This document shows positions 1-13,750 of a stretch of DNA of 64,000 bases, in pieces. The DNA is from Zanthoxylum bungeanum. Taxonomy: Eukaryota > Streptophyta > Magnoliopsida > Sapindales > Rutaceae. Each line of letters begins with the position of its first letter. Within the stretch, counting starts at the first letter, position 1. The stretch lies in contig SKCR01006525.1 in NCBI GenBank assembly GCA_019454045.1, positions 1 to 64,000 of the forward strand, written 5' to 3'. The translations under genes and the position numbers were made by a program. The notes under the pieces are model-generated. The model was not told the DNA's origin and ran no database searches. It was given only the letters and a program-made list of their open reading frames with translations.

Positions 1-768
1 GTGGGCAAAAGTTATGTTGAGTCAGCTGCTTGCTTAATATATTATACAACTTTTTTTTTTTTTTGTATATTCTTCTAGTGTTCCTAGATTCATAAATGGG
101 AATAATCATATTCTGATGAATTCATGATCCCACATCAGAACCACTAACATTAACAATTCTAGAAAAGGATCCAAAACGTCAAGCAGGCCATAGTATAGAA
201 AGAAGAGGGAATGGAAAATGTGTGAATGCAAAATTCTACATGGTTCTGGCTTTGCAGGTTGTTCCAATAAACCACCCAGTCACACCCATCATACACATGT
301 AATTACATAGTCAAACCCATTGGATAGACAAACCATTCCTTTTTATGACAGAGAATTAACTATAACCAACTATGAAATCAGCAAATAAAAAAGAAAAAAC
401 AATGAACCCTCTGAAAGTTACAGATTCCCAGCCATCTTAGAACAAAAATAAAGACTGACCCATGTGTCAAGGACCTTTTTGACACTTACATGCACCGGAC
501 TGTTATAAGTAGCATCGATATACTTTCATATACGAAGGCTCGTGCAATACAAACATGTTTACATTAGATCATGTAATATATAATAATGTCAACAAACTGT
601 TGCATTGAATAATGCTACACAAAAGACATAACATAGAATTAGAAGTGGAGTGAAAACACACAAGTAAATAGAATATATAAGAATAAAGAATATGGGCCAC
701 AAGACCATGATATAATAGTGCTGAATCAGTTTGTATAACAAAATAATAAATATTTGTACAAAAGGAAA
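1..768. other. AT-rich 3' flank, no gene recognised
   Basis: This stretch lies downstream of the last exon I can place for the FORGETTER1-like gene. I searched its minus strand for the Cys-rich segment and the following hydrophobic segment that end this protein family and did not find them. It may be 3' UTR, or an intron leading to terminal exons left of the window. No other coding segment, RNA gene or repeat is evident. Confidence 0.4.
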
Positions 769-867
769 CTAAATGATATCTATGTCCTTGTTGCCCCCAA
801 GGGCATAGTCGAGTTGGTTTTCAAGCATCTTAATTAAAAGCTTTCCATCTGGCCATGCGGGTGCAAG
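769..867 (-). other. candidate terminal exon of the FGT1-like gene
   Basis: After exon 29 ends in phase 0 at 957, a clean acceptor (TTGCCCCACAG) opens a 33-codon exon. It begins [11 protein letters not shown], ends GGNKDIDII and stops with TAG at 771-769. The phase is correct. From memory of the family, the residues after EVSSKQ should start CMHGP and continue for roughly 80 residues, and that segment is not visible here. This could be an alternative last exon, a replaced C-terminus, or a chance open frame inside a long last intron. Confidence 0.4.
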
Positions 868-3800
868 CTGTGGGGCAAGCAAGGGATTAAAAATATATTT
901 AGGCTTGCCCTCCCTCTTACCTTTAAAAACAAATATTCCTTGTTATTCATACAAACCTGTTTAGATGAAACTTCATATTCATCTTCCCAACCAGAACGAG
1001 CCTTCTCTAATGATGACAATTTTCTGTATTTGTTTTTCAATTCTGCCCAAGGCATTTCCCTGGAGAAATAAAAATCCTAACGTGTAAACATAAAATTTTA
1101 ATTAGAAAGGTTGATGAGGTCAACAATTATTAAATTCCATACCTCAGTGACTCCCCGACAGCAGGACGGACAATTTTATACATTCCAGAAGCCGCAGTAC
1201 TTGAACACAATTTAACATAAACATAATTACAACAGCATGTCAGGCAGAAGAAATACGCACACAGTAACATCACATAAGCATAAAAACTTATGGGGAAAAA
1301 AGCATAACTGAAGAAGAAACAGTAAAGAAAATGGTATTTCATTCATAAAATAAAATACAAAATTAATTTTCCACAACCTTAAGTTAATGAAATTCTATAA
1401 CACTGATATACAACGTAATTTCAAACTAAAATGATGATAAACTTTCAGTTTTTTCGGTTGCTGTAAATGTCAGCAGAATACTAAATAAAAGATTTTCATT
1501 TTCTTTTAAGAAAATGAACAATACATAAGAAGCAAGGAAAAATAACTAACACAAAAAGGTCGACCAGGAGTCCACTAAATACCTCAACACAAATGAAATC
1601 ATGTGAAGGAAAGAATCAGTAAGATGAGATCCAAAACTAATAAAAAATAAAAGTACCTCTCAAATGCTAAAATGAAGTGTCGCCTTCCTAACCATTCTCT
1701 CTTAGATTCATAAAATCCATCATTGATTGAACCAAGCCCATCCTTTTGCTTCTCATCAAGCATGGCACTAGCAGACTAACATATAAAAAAAATTTACAAA
1801 TTTGCACAGAAATATTATAAGATACTAGTTAAATAAAAGGAAAAAAAAAAGGGTACCTCCCAGGTGATTCCACGATCAAGAGTGAAAGTAAAGAGCATAG
1901 TTGAAGCCCCGGACATGTTATCAACATGAACAGTCTGTAACAAAATGAATATTAGTATGATCAAATACGTAAAACTAGCAAGAGATCTAGCAAGAAAGTG
2001 AACCTTTGGAGCTTCTTGCAGTTCAATAATGTTAGCTTTCATATCAAGAATCCCCGAGTCAAGATTCCCTTCAATGCGTGCATTCTGAACAAGAAGATCC
2101 AATAAGCTGATGAACAGCTCAAACAGTCTGTATAGAGATGGTAGAAATTAGCATATTAATTGAGTAAGGGTCCATTTGGTACAGCTTTTCAAATAAAGCT
2201 TATTCAAGTAGAGCTTTTATTAATAGAGCTTTCATAAGTAGAGCTTTTGATAAAAAAAATTTAGGTGTTTGGTTGTGAGTGAGAGCTTTCATTAAACATT
2301 ATAAAATTACTTTATCGGATAAATTTTTTAGGTTGTGTTATGAAATAGATGAAATAATGTTATTAAATTAAATAAGGGTAGTATAAACAATTTAAATCTT
2401 TGAAAATACTTTTCAAGCTCTACTCACAAAAGCCGAAATTTTGAGCTTTTGCTAGTAGAGGAAAAATAATTTTTTTAATCCTCAAAAGTTCTACTTAAAA
2501 TACAACCAAACATCACCAAAAATTTTGAAAATAGCTTTTGGGATTAAAAAAACTCTTTTACCTCAACTATAAGTCATGCCAAATAGGCACTAAAAATACC
2601 AACTGAATCCTTTTTAAAATGAAAAATTGTTGACCTATTTTGAATATCAGGTGGCAGTCCCAAGAGTCGATTAAGGAAACGTCCAACGTCGTGCATGTCT
2701 GAATCAACTATACGACCCGACAACTTTCCATTATCTTTCCCATTACCTACCACAAACATAAGATTGAGACTGTTATAATCATGAAATAATAATAATTGAA
2801 ACAATAGGCGCCATGCATATGTATAGAAATCAATTACTAAAATAAATTAAAGAAATAATGACATAATCAATAAATAGGAAAGTTTGATGTTTTTAATCCA
2901 TTTCATGGTAGAGAAAAATATCATCTAAGAAATTACCAAGGACTGTGTCCCTAATTATTCCAACAGACACAAGAGCAGCTTTCGCCTTTTCCATAAAATC
3001 TTGAATCGTTTCTGGTTTTTCAGATGAACATCCAGGAGGTACAACTGGCAGAGCATCCTGAAAATTGAACCATAGTTATTACCCGGTTTCTGTTATTTTT
3101 CCCTTTTTCTTTTTCCCTACTGTTCAAAACATGTAAAAGGTCATATTCATCAACACCTGCTCCATTATTCCTCTATACATCATCATCAATGCCTTTTTAC
3201 CAAAAGCACTATCGTAATTATATGCACTCAAGGATAGTCCGGCCCTGCATAGCACCAACCAAGAAATGAGAAACAAATCGACTTTCAACACAGGAAGACT
3301 GGTTTAAGACCAAATACAAACCCCACCACACCAACCAAAAAATAAAAAGAGTACAACATACCTGCGGTCTCCCTGCGTTAAGGCTCCAAGAGTCTCTAAT
3401 CTCTTTGCAACAATGGATGCAAATCGGCGTTCTCCGCAAAGATTGGTAAAGATTATCCTGCAAATTACACTTGAGAATATCACATATTTTCCTTAGATGT
3501 CTTTGTAGCATCCAAATCTGATCTTACATCATAGTATGCCATCAATAGAAAATATTGTACAATGTGATCAGAGCAATTACAAAATTCAAATGCGATAATA
3601 GTTGTAACAATAATAACAGTAATAATATAAGAAGTGATTGAGACATTTCATGATCCCCTGATGATATATCCATGCCTTTACAAGAAGAAGAAATTGCAAC
3701 AAAGATTCCAAAACCCATGATTAATAATCAACTTCAGTTGCATCAACAGTGCTTATCCCAAATATAAAGGATTAAATATTCAACCCTTCATTTAAAGTAT

Positions 3801-6800
3801 ATCAGCAGCCACAGCCTTATTACTCAAGGGTCAGGGTCCATTGAACTTGACATGTGTCATCGGTGCTCTAATGATCACACCAGATATAGACCCAACTGTC
3901 TCATGGCATTCTGTAACTCATAAACCACTTCAACTGGCAAACAACCACACAACACAAGTTCCAATTCCCCCAAATGTTTTCTCTGTAACTCCTTCCTCAG
4001 TCATATACTTCTACCTACTACCAGTCTATTGCAACCTCTAAAGCTACCAAAATGCAATGATTGATAATGCTTACGTCAGATTGCCACTTATCCATCTCAA
4101 CATCCTTATTCCTGGAAACATTTCCTTGATTCCCTGTCAGTCTACAGATCATAGTGACTTTTTGAGTCATCAGATTATTACGATAAGAAGGACCCTTGCC
4201 ACTTATCCATCTCAACATCCTTATTCCTGGAAACATTTCCTTGATTCCCCGTCAGTCTACAGATCACAGTGCCTGTTGAGTCATCAGATGATTACGATAA
4301 GAAGGTAAACCTATCAAAACAGGAGTTTACGGCTTAATAATCGTTTTTAAATACAATCAACGACTTCCTTTATCATGCTCTAGCTCTAACCTTTATTTCA
4401 TCTGTTCATAACTGAGTAACACTTCATGTCAAATAATCTGACTCCAGCTCTCTCATTCCACTTGTATTCCCAAACCACAAATCAACCAAACCAACCCGAT
4501 CAAAGTTTAGATAGCTATAGACCTCCATTAAAACTTCAATAATTAACAATGTTTTTTTCCCCAATTTCATGAATCAAAGCTATTGTAGAACAGTGAAATA
4601 GCATTGACAGCAGATAAAAACAAGTGTGGAAACAGGACTATATTGTTTTTTAATAAAAATGGGAAAACATAGAACTGATCATGCTTGGTCCACCTATATT
4701 CAGGAGCTGAAGCTTGGTTTGATCGATGAGTCCTTCCAAACTGCTGTATGGCTCTGTCAGCACTCCACGGAAGTTCCAAAGTTATATGAACCCTTCTTTT
4801 CTGTCATAAAAAGAGTCAAAGTGAAAAAAGGGACAACTTAAAAAGAAAAATGCTCCATGGACTTGTGTATCCGAAAAATCCATTACAGATAATAAATTCA
4901 ATCCTTACTAAGCAGAAGCATTTGGAAAGCATCATACATAGAAACTTTCAGGGAACGGTGCTATACAAACAGGAAAACTTCCACATGGTGAGGTATACCT
5001 GATTCGCTGCCCTTCTATCTGCTTGTAAAGAAACACCAGCAGATCCAGCTTCCGATATGATTGCAACAAGCTTCTTACCATCCATAAAGAGCTGCTTCTC
5101 ATGCATGTTAACCATTTCCATAGTGACTTCCTTTCTAGAGAGTAAAGCAAATGGGAGTTCAGGTACCGTGAAACAGAAAGCAGATTATAAATGAGAGAAA
5201 ATAAAAAATACAAAAACTCACGTGTTCCGTGCCTGATAAGTTACACCTTTTCCACTGGATGCCCTTACAAGCATGCCTCGCCTCCCCGTCATTTCTGCAA
5301 CCCTGTCAGGACCTCCAAGCTGCAGTAACATAACATGTATGGTTAAAAAAGATAAAGCATGACAGTAGAAAACATAGTTAAGAACATAAAGAAAACAAAT
5401 TCCAGTTGATGTGTTTTTTTCAGCAAAACAGACTTCAATAAAAGGGAAAGACAAGGTTAAAGTTAAAACAAATCAGATGCATAAATATAGAAACTGAACT
5501 TTATCAATGTCTACATGGAGGTTTATGTAATGCATATCTACATATCAGATTGATTTGGTCAGCAATCTAATCAGAAACACATATATACAAAGAGGAGAAG
5601 GAAGGGGAGACAAAGAAAAGAAAGAGAGAGGGAAGACATTCAAGGGCACACGGAAGCTACCTGATCAATAATATCATCCAAAGGATTGTTTGGAAGATCC
5701 AAAGATCGAATTATATCCAAAATTTTTGACTTGCGGTCCAAAGCTGCTTCATACCTAAATTTACTGACCAATTATTATTCCATTTAACAAATAGAAATTC
5801 AATAAATATATCACCAACAGACCCCAGCACCCCTAAATTTCCGACAATAACAAAATAAAAGCAAAGTAAATAAGGAACAAGGAATTTGACCGATATAAAA
5901 CCTCTTCAAGAGTTCTGTTAAATATGCATGTCTTGATTGAAGATATTCCTCTGTTTTTTCCTTGCATGAATGACATGACCAATCACTGGGTACTACATCT
6001 GTAATAGGTGGGACTAAGCACCCAGAATGAACCAGTTGACCGCAACAGGAGCATTGGAGTAATTTCTTTCTTTCCTGCAGTCAAACAATGTGTACAGTAC
6101 AATATTGACACAAATCAAGCTTTGAAAACATCTAAACAATTATAAACTTTTACCTCTTCCGAGTTACATATCTCACAGATCTGAAACTCATCATCAGATT
6201 CAGTAGATTCATTAACAGTATCAGCTGCATTTATCAGACATCATATTAGAAATAAGAGTGTACAATATTGCAGCATTTCTGCAGTTTGCATCCAGCAACG
6301 TCATGAAACAAATCAAGCTTAATGCAGTAGTTCACATGCCATATGATCAATAAGTATGACTAAGGCAAAGGTGTATTTGGTAAATAAACTAACAAGTTAT
6401 CAAACCAATGAACTCTAAAGGATGTTTGCACCAAAATAAAAACCATAAAAAACATGGAAACGGTTGGACACCAATGAAGATGAAAAAGAAGCTCTAGAGT
6501 ACCAAGAACAGGAGACATATATCTTTTTCAAAGCTACAAGACAAATACAGAAACATATGAAAGATTCATTAGAATTACACAAACTGTCACTGTACAGTTC
6601 CAGGAACTTACATTCAGATTCTTCTTCGCTTTCACCATCACTTGCAGGTTTCCACTTTGCAGCTTTCCTAACTCTCCCTTTAAAAGAAACACCAGGAGAT
6701 GCTGAATGCCTCTTCCGTTGAAGTTCTTTCACATTATCCTCCCCTATAACAGATGTAGAAAGTGAATACTAGCTGTGGCAGCAATGAGGGAAGCAAAAAT

Positions 6801-9800
6801 ATCCGGGTAGACAAAATCCACACCTGAGAGAGGTTCAGGCTTTTCAGGCAAAGGATAATTTTCTTCCACAAATTTCAGCAACAGCTCTCGAGGCCCAGAA
6901 ACAAAGTCATCAAGCTCCAGACCCTATTCAAAACGAAGAAAGATATAGAATTCAAAAGACAAAACTAAACAACACAAATCACATAGAACTAGATGATGAA
7001 TGCACATCACAAAAGCTAGACATACGCACATATTTTGTAACGGCTTCCTCAGTCCGAGCCTCTCCAGTACTCTGAAGGCCAATGACCACACACTTATCTT
7101 CAGCCAATGCTTTATTAGCAAGCCTTACAGTAGCAGGCACCTTCGCTGACATGCACATGTGCCTAAAGAAACGCTACAATACAACAACATATACAGATAC
7201 AAATAGGAAAAAAATGAATAGATATGTAAGTAATAAGAACCTGAAAAGATGTAAAAACAGGAAAACAGGTTACAACAATGAAACATTAAAACCACAACGC
7301 ATCAACTACCCAGCATATTCATACCTGATGTCCCGACCAATATAATCTCCACAACTGGTTAGAAGTAGGTTTATCATCAGCGAGAAAAGCGTTCGCTGAC
7401 AACAACTCTACTCGCAATTCTGCCCAAAATTCTGCTGCTTTTTTATACATATCCTGAGATAAATAAATTCTAAGATGGGGATGCTCAATATTCTTGAATA
7501 GAGGCAAAAATCACAAACTATAAACAGTTTCTGGACACCGAGTTAGTGTTTTCCTTTCTCTTCTCTTTTTTCTTTTTATTCACCGAAAGTAGTTCAAATG
7601 GTATGAATACACCATAAGCAGCACAAAAAAGTAAACTTAATTATAAAAAAAAAAAATTAAAAAAAATTATTATAATCATAGTTATCAAATGGGAACCTTG
7701 AATCTTTTCTTCTTTATATTTTTAAAAAAATAAATAAATAAAACGTGAAATAGTAAAAAACATAGACATTATAAAACACATACTTGAAAAACAGAACTTC
7801 AACCCATGTTACTTTCAAAAATATAAATAACTAAAAAAAATCCTCTCAGTTTCTCTTATCAGGCAGGCTTTTTTTTCCTCTCCTTTATTGTTTTCTAGGT
7901 GTTGCTCCTCTTTATTTACAGTTATTTTCAGGAGCTATGACTTTCATTCATGTGATGTGATTGTTAATTTTACTTATTCGGTTGAAATTTATAGGATACA
8001 TTTATTGAATTATTATAATTGAAAATTAATACAAAAAAAGCAGGGTGTGCCTCATTTCGATCAGGCGTGTGCCTCGCCTTGCGCCAAGGACCCACTCCCT
8101 AGGAGGACCTCAGCGTCTCAGTGCGCTTTAAACAACTATGATTACAACATTTCCAGAAATGGTAAGACTTATAACTGATGACGGTACACTAGGTAATAAC
8201 ATCTTCTTGTATACTTTATACAGTTAGGAGAGAATACTGATTTAGCACATTCTTTGGTTCCTCAAATAGGAAATCAAATCAATACCACATACCATCATTT
8301 CAGCTTCTAATGGCGCCTCAATAACTTCAAATTCTGCCCCTTTGTAGCTAAGAGTACGACACACATACATTCCCCTAAAATTGGAAAAAGAATATGTGTT
8401 GGTACATATACTACAATAAATCTGCTTGAAAAAAGAAGAAAGTTCGTCTAATCTTTATAACCTTGCTTTCATGTCCATGGCAACAAGTTCCAGTGCTCCA
8501 ACACCGCCTTTATCAAGAGCACCTGCATATCATATTTATATTAGAAGGCTTTGAACTTTTAATTACTCCAAATGAAGCTCATGACATAAGACTTGCAAAT
8601 ACAGAAATAGAAGGAGAGAACTAGACAGACATTAGGAGTGGAGAGAGAGAGTTCCACATTCAAAAGACAGGTGAAAAACAAGTTAAATTGCTTTTTCTAA
8701 AATTACAGTTTCTGGAGTAGGTGAATTGCATCCTGAAAAACAAGCAATACATTTTTCAATTAATGGAGCTAGTTATTCCAATTTTTACTAACAAACACTC
8801 TTTCATGACCATGTATGCCCCACTAGATTCAAATTTTTCATATGCTCTTAAGCTTTTGAGTTCTCAATGGTACAGATACAATTCAAGTCTGTCCAGTCTC
8901 AGCGAGTTATAACACTTCACATATTTCAGCAAATTTGTTTTATGTGTCATGTGCACGAGTGCCATTTCAGCTGCATACAGCGATATACACATCCAACAAG
9001 TCAAGAGACCAGAGCCTAAAATGCTCTTTGGCAGGAGCAAAGGATTAAAAAAAAAGTGCCATCAATAGCAAAGAATACCAAATTTCTATGCAAGCGGACA
9101 TAATCCTGCTTTTATGCAGAAAATAATTTTTACTTCAATGGGGATTAATGGATAACTGGCAGCGAAGGTTGTGTAATGCACTAATGTGAGCTAAAACGAG
9201 CATCCAGCTTGGATTTAGTTGCATGTGAGAGTTGTAATATAAATTGTAATAATGATCAGAAATAGAAACAGATTCTTAATGACCACTGATTCAACCACTA
9301 GAAGCCAGATGAAACAAAATGCCGTTATTTGATGAGTGGCTATCCACAATGTAATGCCACGAGGAAAGGAGAACCGCACCAAGAAATTTCTGGAAATCAT
9401 TGAAACATGTTCCAGCTCCCCAAAGTCCAAGTCTGACCATATAACCCATATTGCGAGGTTCAGATGCACCAGTTGCTGAGCAATAAACAACACGTGCTTC
9501 AGGAAGCCGAGCCTGTTTTATTAAGATTTAATTATTAAAAGTTCAGGAAACCCAGTAATAGTCCATCACTATTACAGCAGATAGCCAACTACCCAATTTT
9601 CTATATGAGAAGAAGAATTACTGAGAATGTATATACAATCTTTAGCATGAGTACTTTTTCCTAGGAATATGATTGGGGATTTATTTTTATTTTTTTGCTG
9701 CGGGGAGGGGGAAGGGAACATGTGTCCGTGTTACCTGACATACACACAAATATTGCATTGATTAGCACAAATGAATATACACAGAGAAACAGAAGTTGAA

Positions 9801-12800
9801 CCTTTTGCAATGTCAAATCAATAGAAGAGGCATCCAGACAGATATGTTTAGGAAACAAACCTGAAGATCAAGAACTGCTTCCCCAGTGCGTGTTGGCTGA
9901 CTTCCAGCTTCTGGTACCAAATTTTTAGCTTTGTGGCACTGCAATGAAGGCATTGAACTTTGGAATTAAAAGATAGAAAAGTACAGTGATACCATGAAGC
10001 ATTTATTGCGTCAGTCAAAACAATGAAAACTTCCAAGAGCTGACAACACTACTAAGGAAGCGAGGTCTAGTACCTCATCAAATATGACAAGCCCGTCATA
10101 TCCAGGTCCACACCACTGCACAAGCTGTTGCAGGCGTGAACGACCTTTCTCAGAAGATGCAATGAGGCTACTGTAAGTCAAAAACACAACACCTTCCTTG
10201 ATCCCGTTTGTTCTTGAATCAAGCTTAGAATATGGTAGCTTATTCAAAGCATGCACTGCATACAGAAATAGTCACTTTTTTTTAATTTCTGGAACCAGAT
10301 TACATGCAACCAATGCAGAGCTCTTTTATATTGTTCTACATTTTTCCAGATAGATAAACTGACAAATTACATAAGGAAGAGTTAATTCATGAAAAGGTAG
10401 GGCCATGAGATGAGTAAGTCACAAATATGCAAACTAAATTTGTGGAAGCCCACAACCCCTCAAAGTAATGAAAGGACCAAGACAACGCACCACTCCGCAG
10501 CTTACTCCACAATATTACACATAAAAATTCCTCAAACTACATAAAAAAAAAAATAATAGCAGAGAATCAATCAACCAAAGAAAACAGCCCTTCGCAGTCA
10601 CATACTGACTTAAGAAAGTCGAATTATATCTATCCTCTAGTCCTCTCAAAATCTTCTTCTTCTTCTGAGTTTCTACATTATATTTTACAAAAGCAAAACC
10701 TTCAAGTTACCATCTCAATGAATTGTTCACCAGATCCATAATGCTCGTATGAGTACCATGACATCTAAAACACATGTACATCCAAATAAATATTAACAAT
10801 TGTTTAAGGACTTACCATCAACACACATAGCACCAACATCATCCAAGTCTCTTCTTGCATCAAATTTCAAGTCTGAACCAACAGAGATCCACCTGTACGG
10901 TCAATTGAAACAGGAGAAGACATTACAAGAAATGAACTATATTTTGACACATCCAGTACAGCTAAACACACTCATAAAATACTATAAAATCAAGTACAGC
11001 ACTATAGAGAGAAGGTTCTTATAAAAAAACATTATAGATAGATAAATCTGCATAATGGAGGGATGGCAACCTAAAACTTACAATGCTTTTCTCCTTCCAT
11101 GGTGCCAATTCTCCCATATTAATCCTGCAATTGTTCGACCTTTACCCACACCAGCTCCATCTCCAACAAAGAATCCTGCCCTAGCACCATTTGGAAGGTG
11201 TTGAAGGTGCCTCTGTTACAGAAATCAACATTATCTTACAAGTTGAAAAAGCTGATTCAGAATAATTGAGATTAACTAGTGTTTAGAAAAGAAAGAAAGA
11301 AAAGAAGGAACCAACCTGAGAAGCATACACCAATGTCTCAATCTGCAAGCACGATAACGCATTTGAACTTTCCAAATCATCCTTGATTAGTATATCATAA
11401 GTGGGTTCAGGTGGTTGTACTGCAGATAAGGAGGATGTCTCTACAATAGGATCAGGATGAGCTGGTCCAATAGAAAGCTTTGGAGGGCGCTGCAAAAAAA
11501 AATGACATTATATTTTATATGAATACAAATGAGAGAGAATTAACAGAAAAAATGAATTTCTACTCGAGAAGTCAAGGAACTAAAGGTTAATGAACAAGAA
11601 AGAAAAGGCCAAAACAGAATGTACTCTTGTGAATTCTTCAGAGAAAATCTTACATAATCTGTAAATGTTTCCCCAACCGTGCCACCTTCATCTTCTTCTC
11701 GCTCCACTTCAATTGCTACCTGAGAGGTTCCAGAAATAAGAAAACTGACTGAAGAAGATTGCAGAATAGCAATACAAGATAAATTATCTGTATCATAATA
11801 GTTAGGCAGTAAAGGGCGTATTTAATTTACAAAAAATGCAGAGAAGTGGAGAATGTATGACAGAAATAGGTCGTTAACAACATCTCCCGCTTCAAGGTGT
11901 GCCATAAGAGAAATATATGAAGACCCAATCCCAGTTCTCATATACATTCCTTGCACATAAACAACAGTTCGAATTTGAGAGTAATCCTCAACTAAAAATC
12001 AGGATACTAAGAACCTGACTTCAATATAATATAAAACAAGTAAACAACCAGCTCACTTCCTTCCCAATTCCCATAAACTCGAACAGAATACAACTGTATT
12101 ATGTTACAAATTGGAAATTGCTTCAAAGAGTTTGTCATCTTGAACGCTGACAACTCATCGAGAGCTGAGGAGGTCTATTCCAGCGTTTCTCCATGCCACA
12201 AATTAGTCGCATACAAATTAGTCACGTATCTACTGGTGCAAAGAAATATATTGGGGCACATCAAGATATTCTCCAATAGGATCACTGCTTGAAACAAGTT
12301 GTTAACCAAACTATCAACTTGATTATCCATTAATCAAATTAGTATATAAATATTAGGCTATGCAAAATCAACAATCTCCAAATTGAAGATGATCGGTAGG
12401 GAATTAAACCAATTCTCATTTCTCATAAATAGCTTGAAATCAGTCACTTCATACTTTATAATGGTAAAAAGATACTGCTTCTTTTTTGTTCTTCTTCTTC
12501 TCCTCTCTATTTTTTTCCTTTGTTTTTTAAATACTAATTCTCGATAAAGCAGTACTATTTCAGTATTACTACTAGTACTCCCACAAATGCCCTATTCTAT
12601 ACTCTAATTTAGCAATACAAAGTAGCAGTAGCAAAAGCATTAAGCTTGTGAATTTACATTTCAACAAAATTTTACGTAATTGAAACAACCTAGGTCATAT
12701 GAATTAAAAGAATACGTTTACATACATAAAAAGCAGAAATGTAAGCAAAATTAAGCGAGAAATGCGAACCTCGTTGACTTCCTCGGGAGGCAGTGGCAGA

Positions 12801-13228
12801 GGAGGACGAGGCTGAGGAGGAACGAACTGTTTGACTTTAGACATATCAACGGCAAGATCCACCGCGCATTGCGGACATGAAAACCTAACGAGTCCATGAG
12901 GCACGTTCAAAATCGCCTTACAATTGACACAAGGCAACTGTATCTTCGTCGGATCTATCCCAAGGGCCGGCACGTGCGACGAGGCGGACTTCACGTGAGG
13001 CGGTCTACTACTGGCAGTAGTATTACTACTTGAAGTAGGATTACTAACAACACTACCTGCGGTGGCTACGGGCATGAGCTCCGGCGGAAGCATTTGCGGA
13101 AGATTACACTTGGGGCAAATGAATTCGGTAACGCCTGGGCTCACCGTTAAGATCATGTTGCATCCGGCGCAACGCACCTGCACTCCGACGTTCGGTGGCG
13201 GCGGTAGCGGCACCGGAGGATGCGTCAT
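769..13228 (-). CDS. FGT1: FORGETTER1 / Strawberry notch (SBNO) orthologue, helicase-like PHD protein
   Basis: In plants this nuclear co-regulator works with chromatin remodellers to sustain heat-stress memory gene expression (family knowledge). I placed exons at 13228-12770, 11719-11654, 11489-11316, 11212-11082, 10892-10816, 10255-10074, 9938-9861, 9512-9380, 8522-8462, 8374-8293, 7453-7325, 7173-7030, 6923-6824, 6743-6612, 6224-6154, 6074-5902, 5754-5661, 5319-5222, 5134-4999, 4800-4694, 3457-3362, 3244-3157, 3057-2937, 2746-2635, 2127-2004, 1934-1857, 1775-1657, 1199-1143, 1059-957 and possibly 867-769. All have GT-AG borders and matching phases, giving 1175 residues plus 32. Two Cys4 ribbons lie at residues 20-41 and 100-121. 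The Walker A motif [11 protein letters not shown] is near 250, DECH at 362, SAT at 401, the C4HC3 PHD finger at 666-710 and [10 protein letters not shown] near 860. I chose the ATG at 13228 because [11 protein letters not shown] starts the family's Pro-rich end; the upstream in-frame ATG adds 16 unrelated residues. The 3' end is uncertain. Confidence 0.93.
2168..2590. mobile_element. Tourist-like (PIF/Harbinger) MITE in an intron
   Basis: About 423 bp in the intron between exons 24 and 25 of the FGT1-like gene. The ends form imperfect inverted repeats: GGGTCCATTTGGTACAGCTT on the left, and the complement of the right end, GTGCCTATTTGGCATGACTT. They are flanked by TAA on both sides (2165-2167 and 2591-2593). 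A TAA target site and a GG..C..TTTGGT terminus are the hallmarks of Tourist-type MITEs. It has no coding capacity and its interior is AT-rich with AGAGCTTTT-like subrepeats. Confidence 0.7.
4077..4306. repeat. 115-bp tandem duplication, 2 copies
   Basis: Two adjacent copies of a 115-bp unit lie in the intron between exons 20 and 21 of the FGT1-like gene. The shared start TTGCCACTTATCCATCTC is at 4081 and again at 4196. The copies differ at only a few positions, so the duplication is fairly recent. No coding sense. Confidence 0.9.
7672..8146. mobile_element. MITE-like dispersed repeat with inverted ends
   Basis: In the intron between exons 10 and 11 of the FGT1-like gene. The left end ATAATCATAGTTATCAAA is mirrored by the right end TTTAAACAACTATGATTA. 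The interior contains a GC-rich block (8042-8130) with GTGCCTCGCCTTGCGCC, a motif common in dispersed plant repeats. No clear target duplication was found, so superfamily is not assigned. Confidence 0.45.
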
Positions 13229-13750
13229 AATTAATAACTGCTTATTATTGTAATTTACAAAATATATCAATTTCAACTATGAGATGAATATTAATTATTA
13301 TTATTATTATTATTATTATTAGAGAGAAAGAGAGAGGGCGGGTTTTAGAAAGAGTTTCAGAATTTATTTGGTCGAAGTCCCGTGCGTCCTGTTATTGGTG
13401 TTGTCAGTTGTGTTGGTGCTTTTGGCTGAATAATCTTGATACCAAGTGTGGCGTTCAAGATGCGTCGTTTCGTTTTGGGTCATCTAAAATTCTAAATGGC
13501 TCCTACTGCTTTCACTCCACGTGTTTAGCACGTGATAGTATTCCACCAATGCCCAGCCCACTACTACTACAAGCCCAACACAGGCTCGATAATAAAATAA
13601 CTTTTTTAAGGATTAACAAATAATAATCAGTTAACCACCACATAATATTTAACAATACACTTACAGTTGGGATGGAATAAGTTATTTTGTATTTTAATTG
13701 TTGTAATTTTTTATTGTAGAAAATTATTTTTATAAAAATACTGCTACTAT
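13229..13750 (-). promoter_or_regulatory. 5' UTR and promoter region of the FGT1-like gene
   Basis: Sequence immediately upstream of the start codon, ending where a gypsy-type LTR begins at 13751. It holds an (ATT)n microsatellite and a GA-rich stretch (13293-13336), both common in plant 5' leaders. I see no convincing TATA box. The LTR begins only about 520 bp upstream of the ATG, so it may have displaced the original distal promoter. Confidence 0.45.
13293..13336. repeat. (ATT)n plus GA-rich microsatellite
   Basis: About nine ATT units followed directly by AGAGAGAAAGAGAGAG, just upstream of the FGT1-like start codon and probably in its leader or core promoter. Copy number is likely polymorphic. 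Confidence 0.9.

Noticed and set aside
12704..12769. Extension of FGT1 exon 1 past 12770
   Set aside because: The in-frame extension has no family similarity, and a donor GTTCGC at 12769 joins in phase to exon 2 at 11719.
13229..13276. Upstream in-frame Met for the FGT1-like protein
   Set aside because: The 16 added residues are not like the family and fall in AT-rich leader next to a microsatellite.
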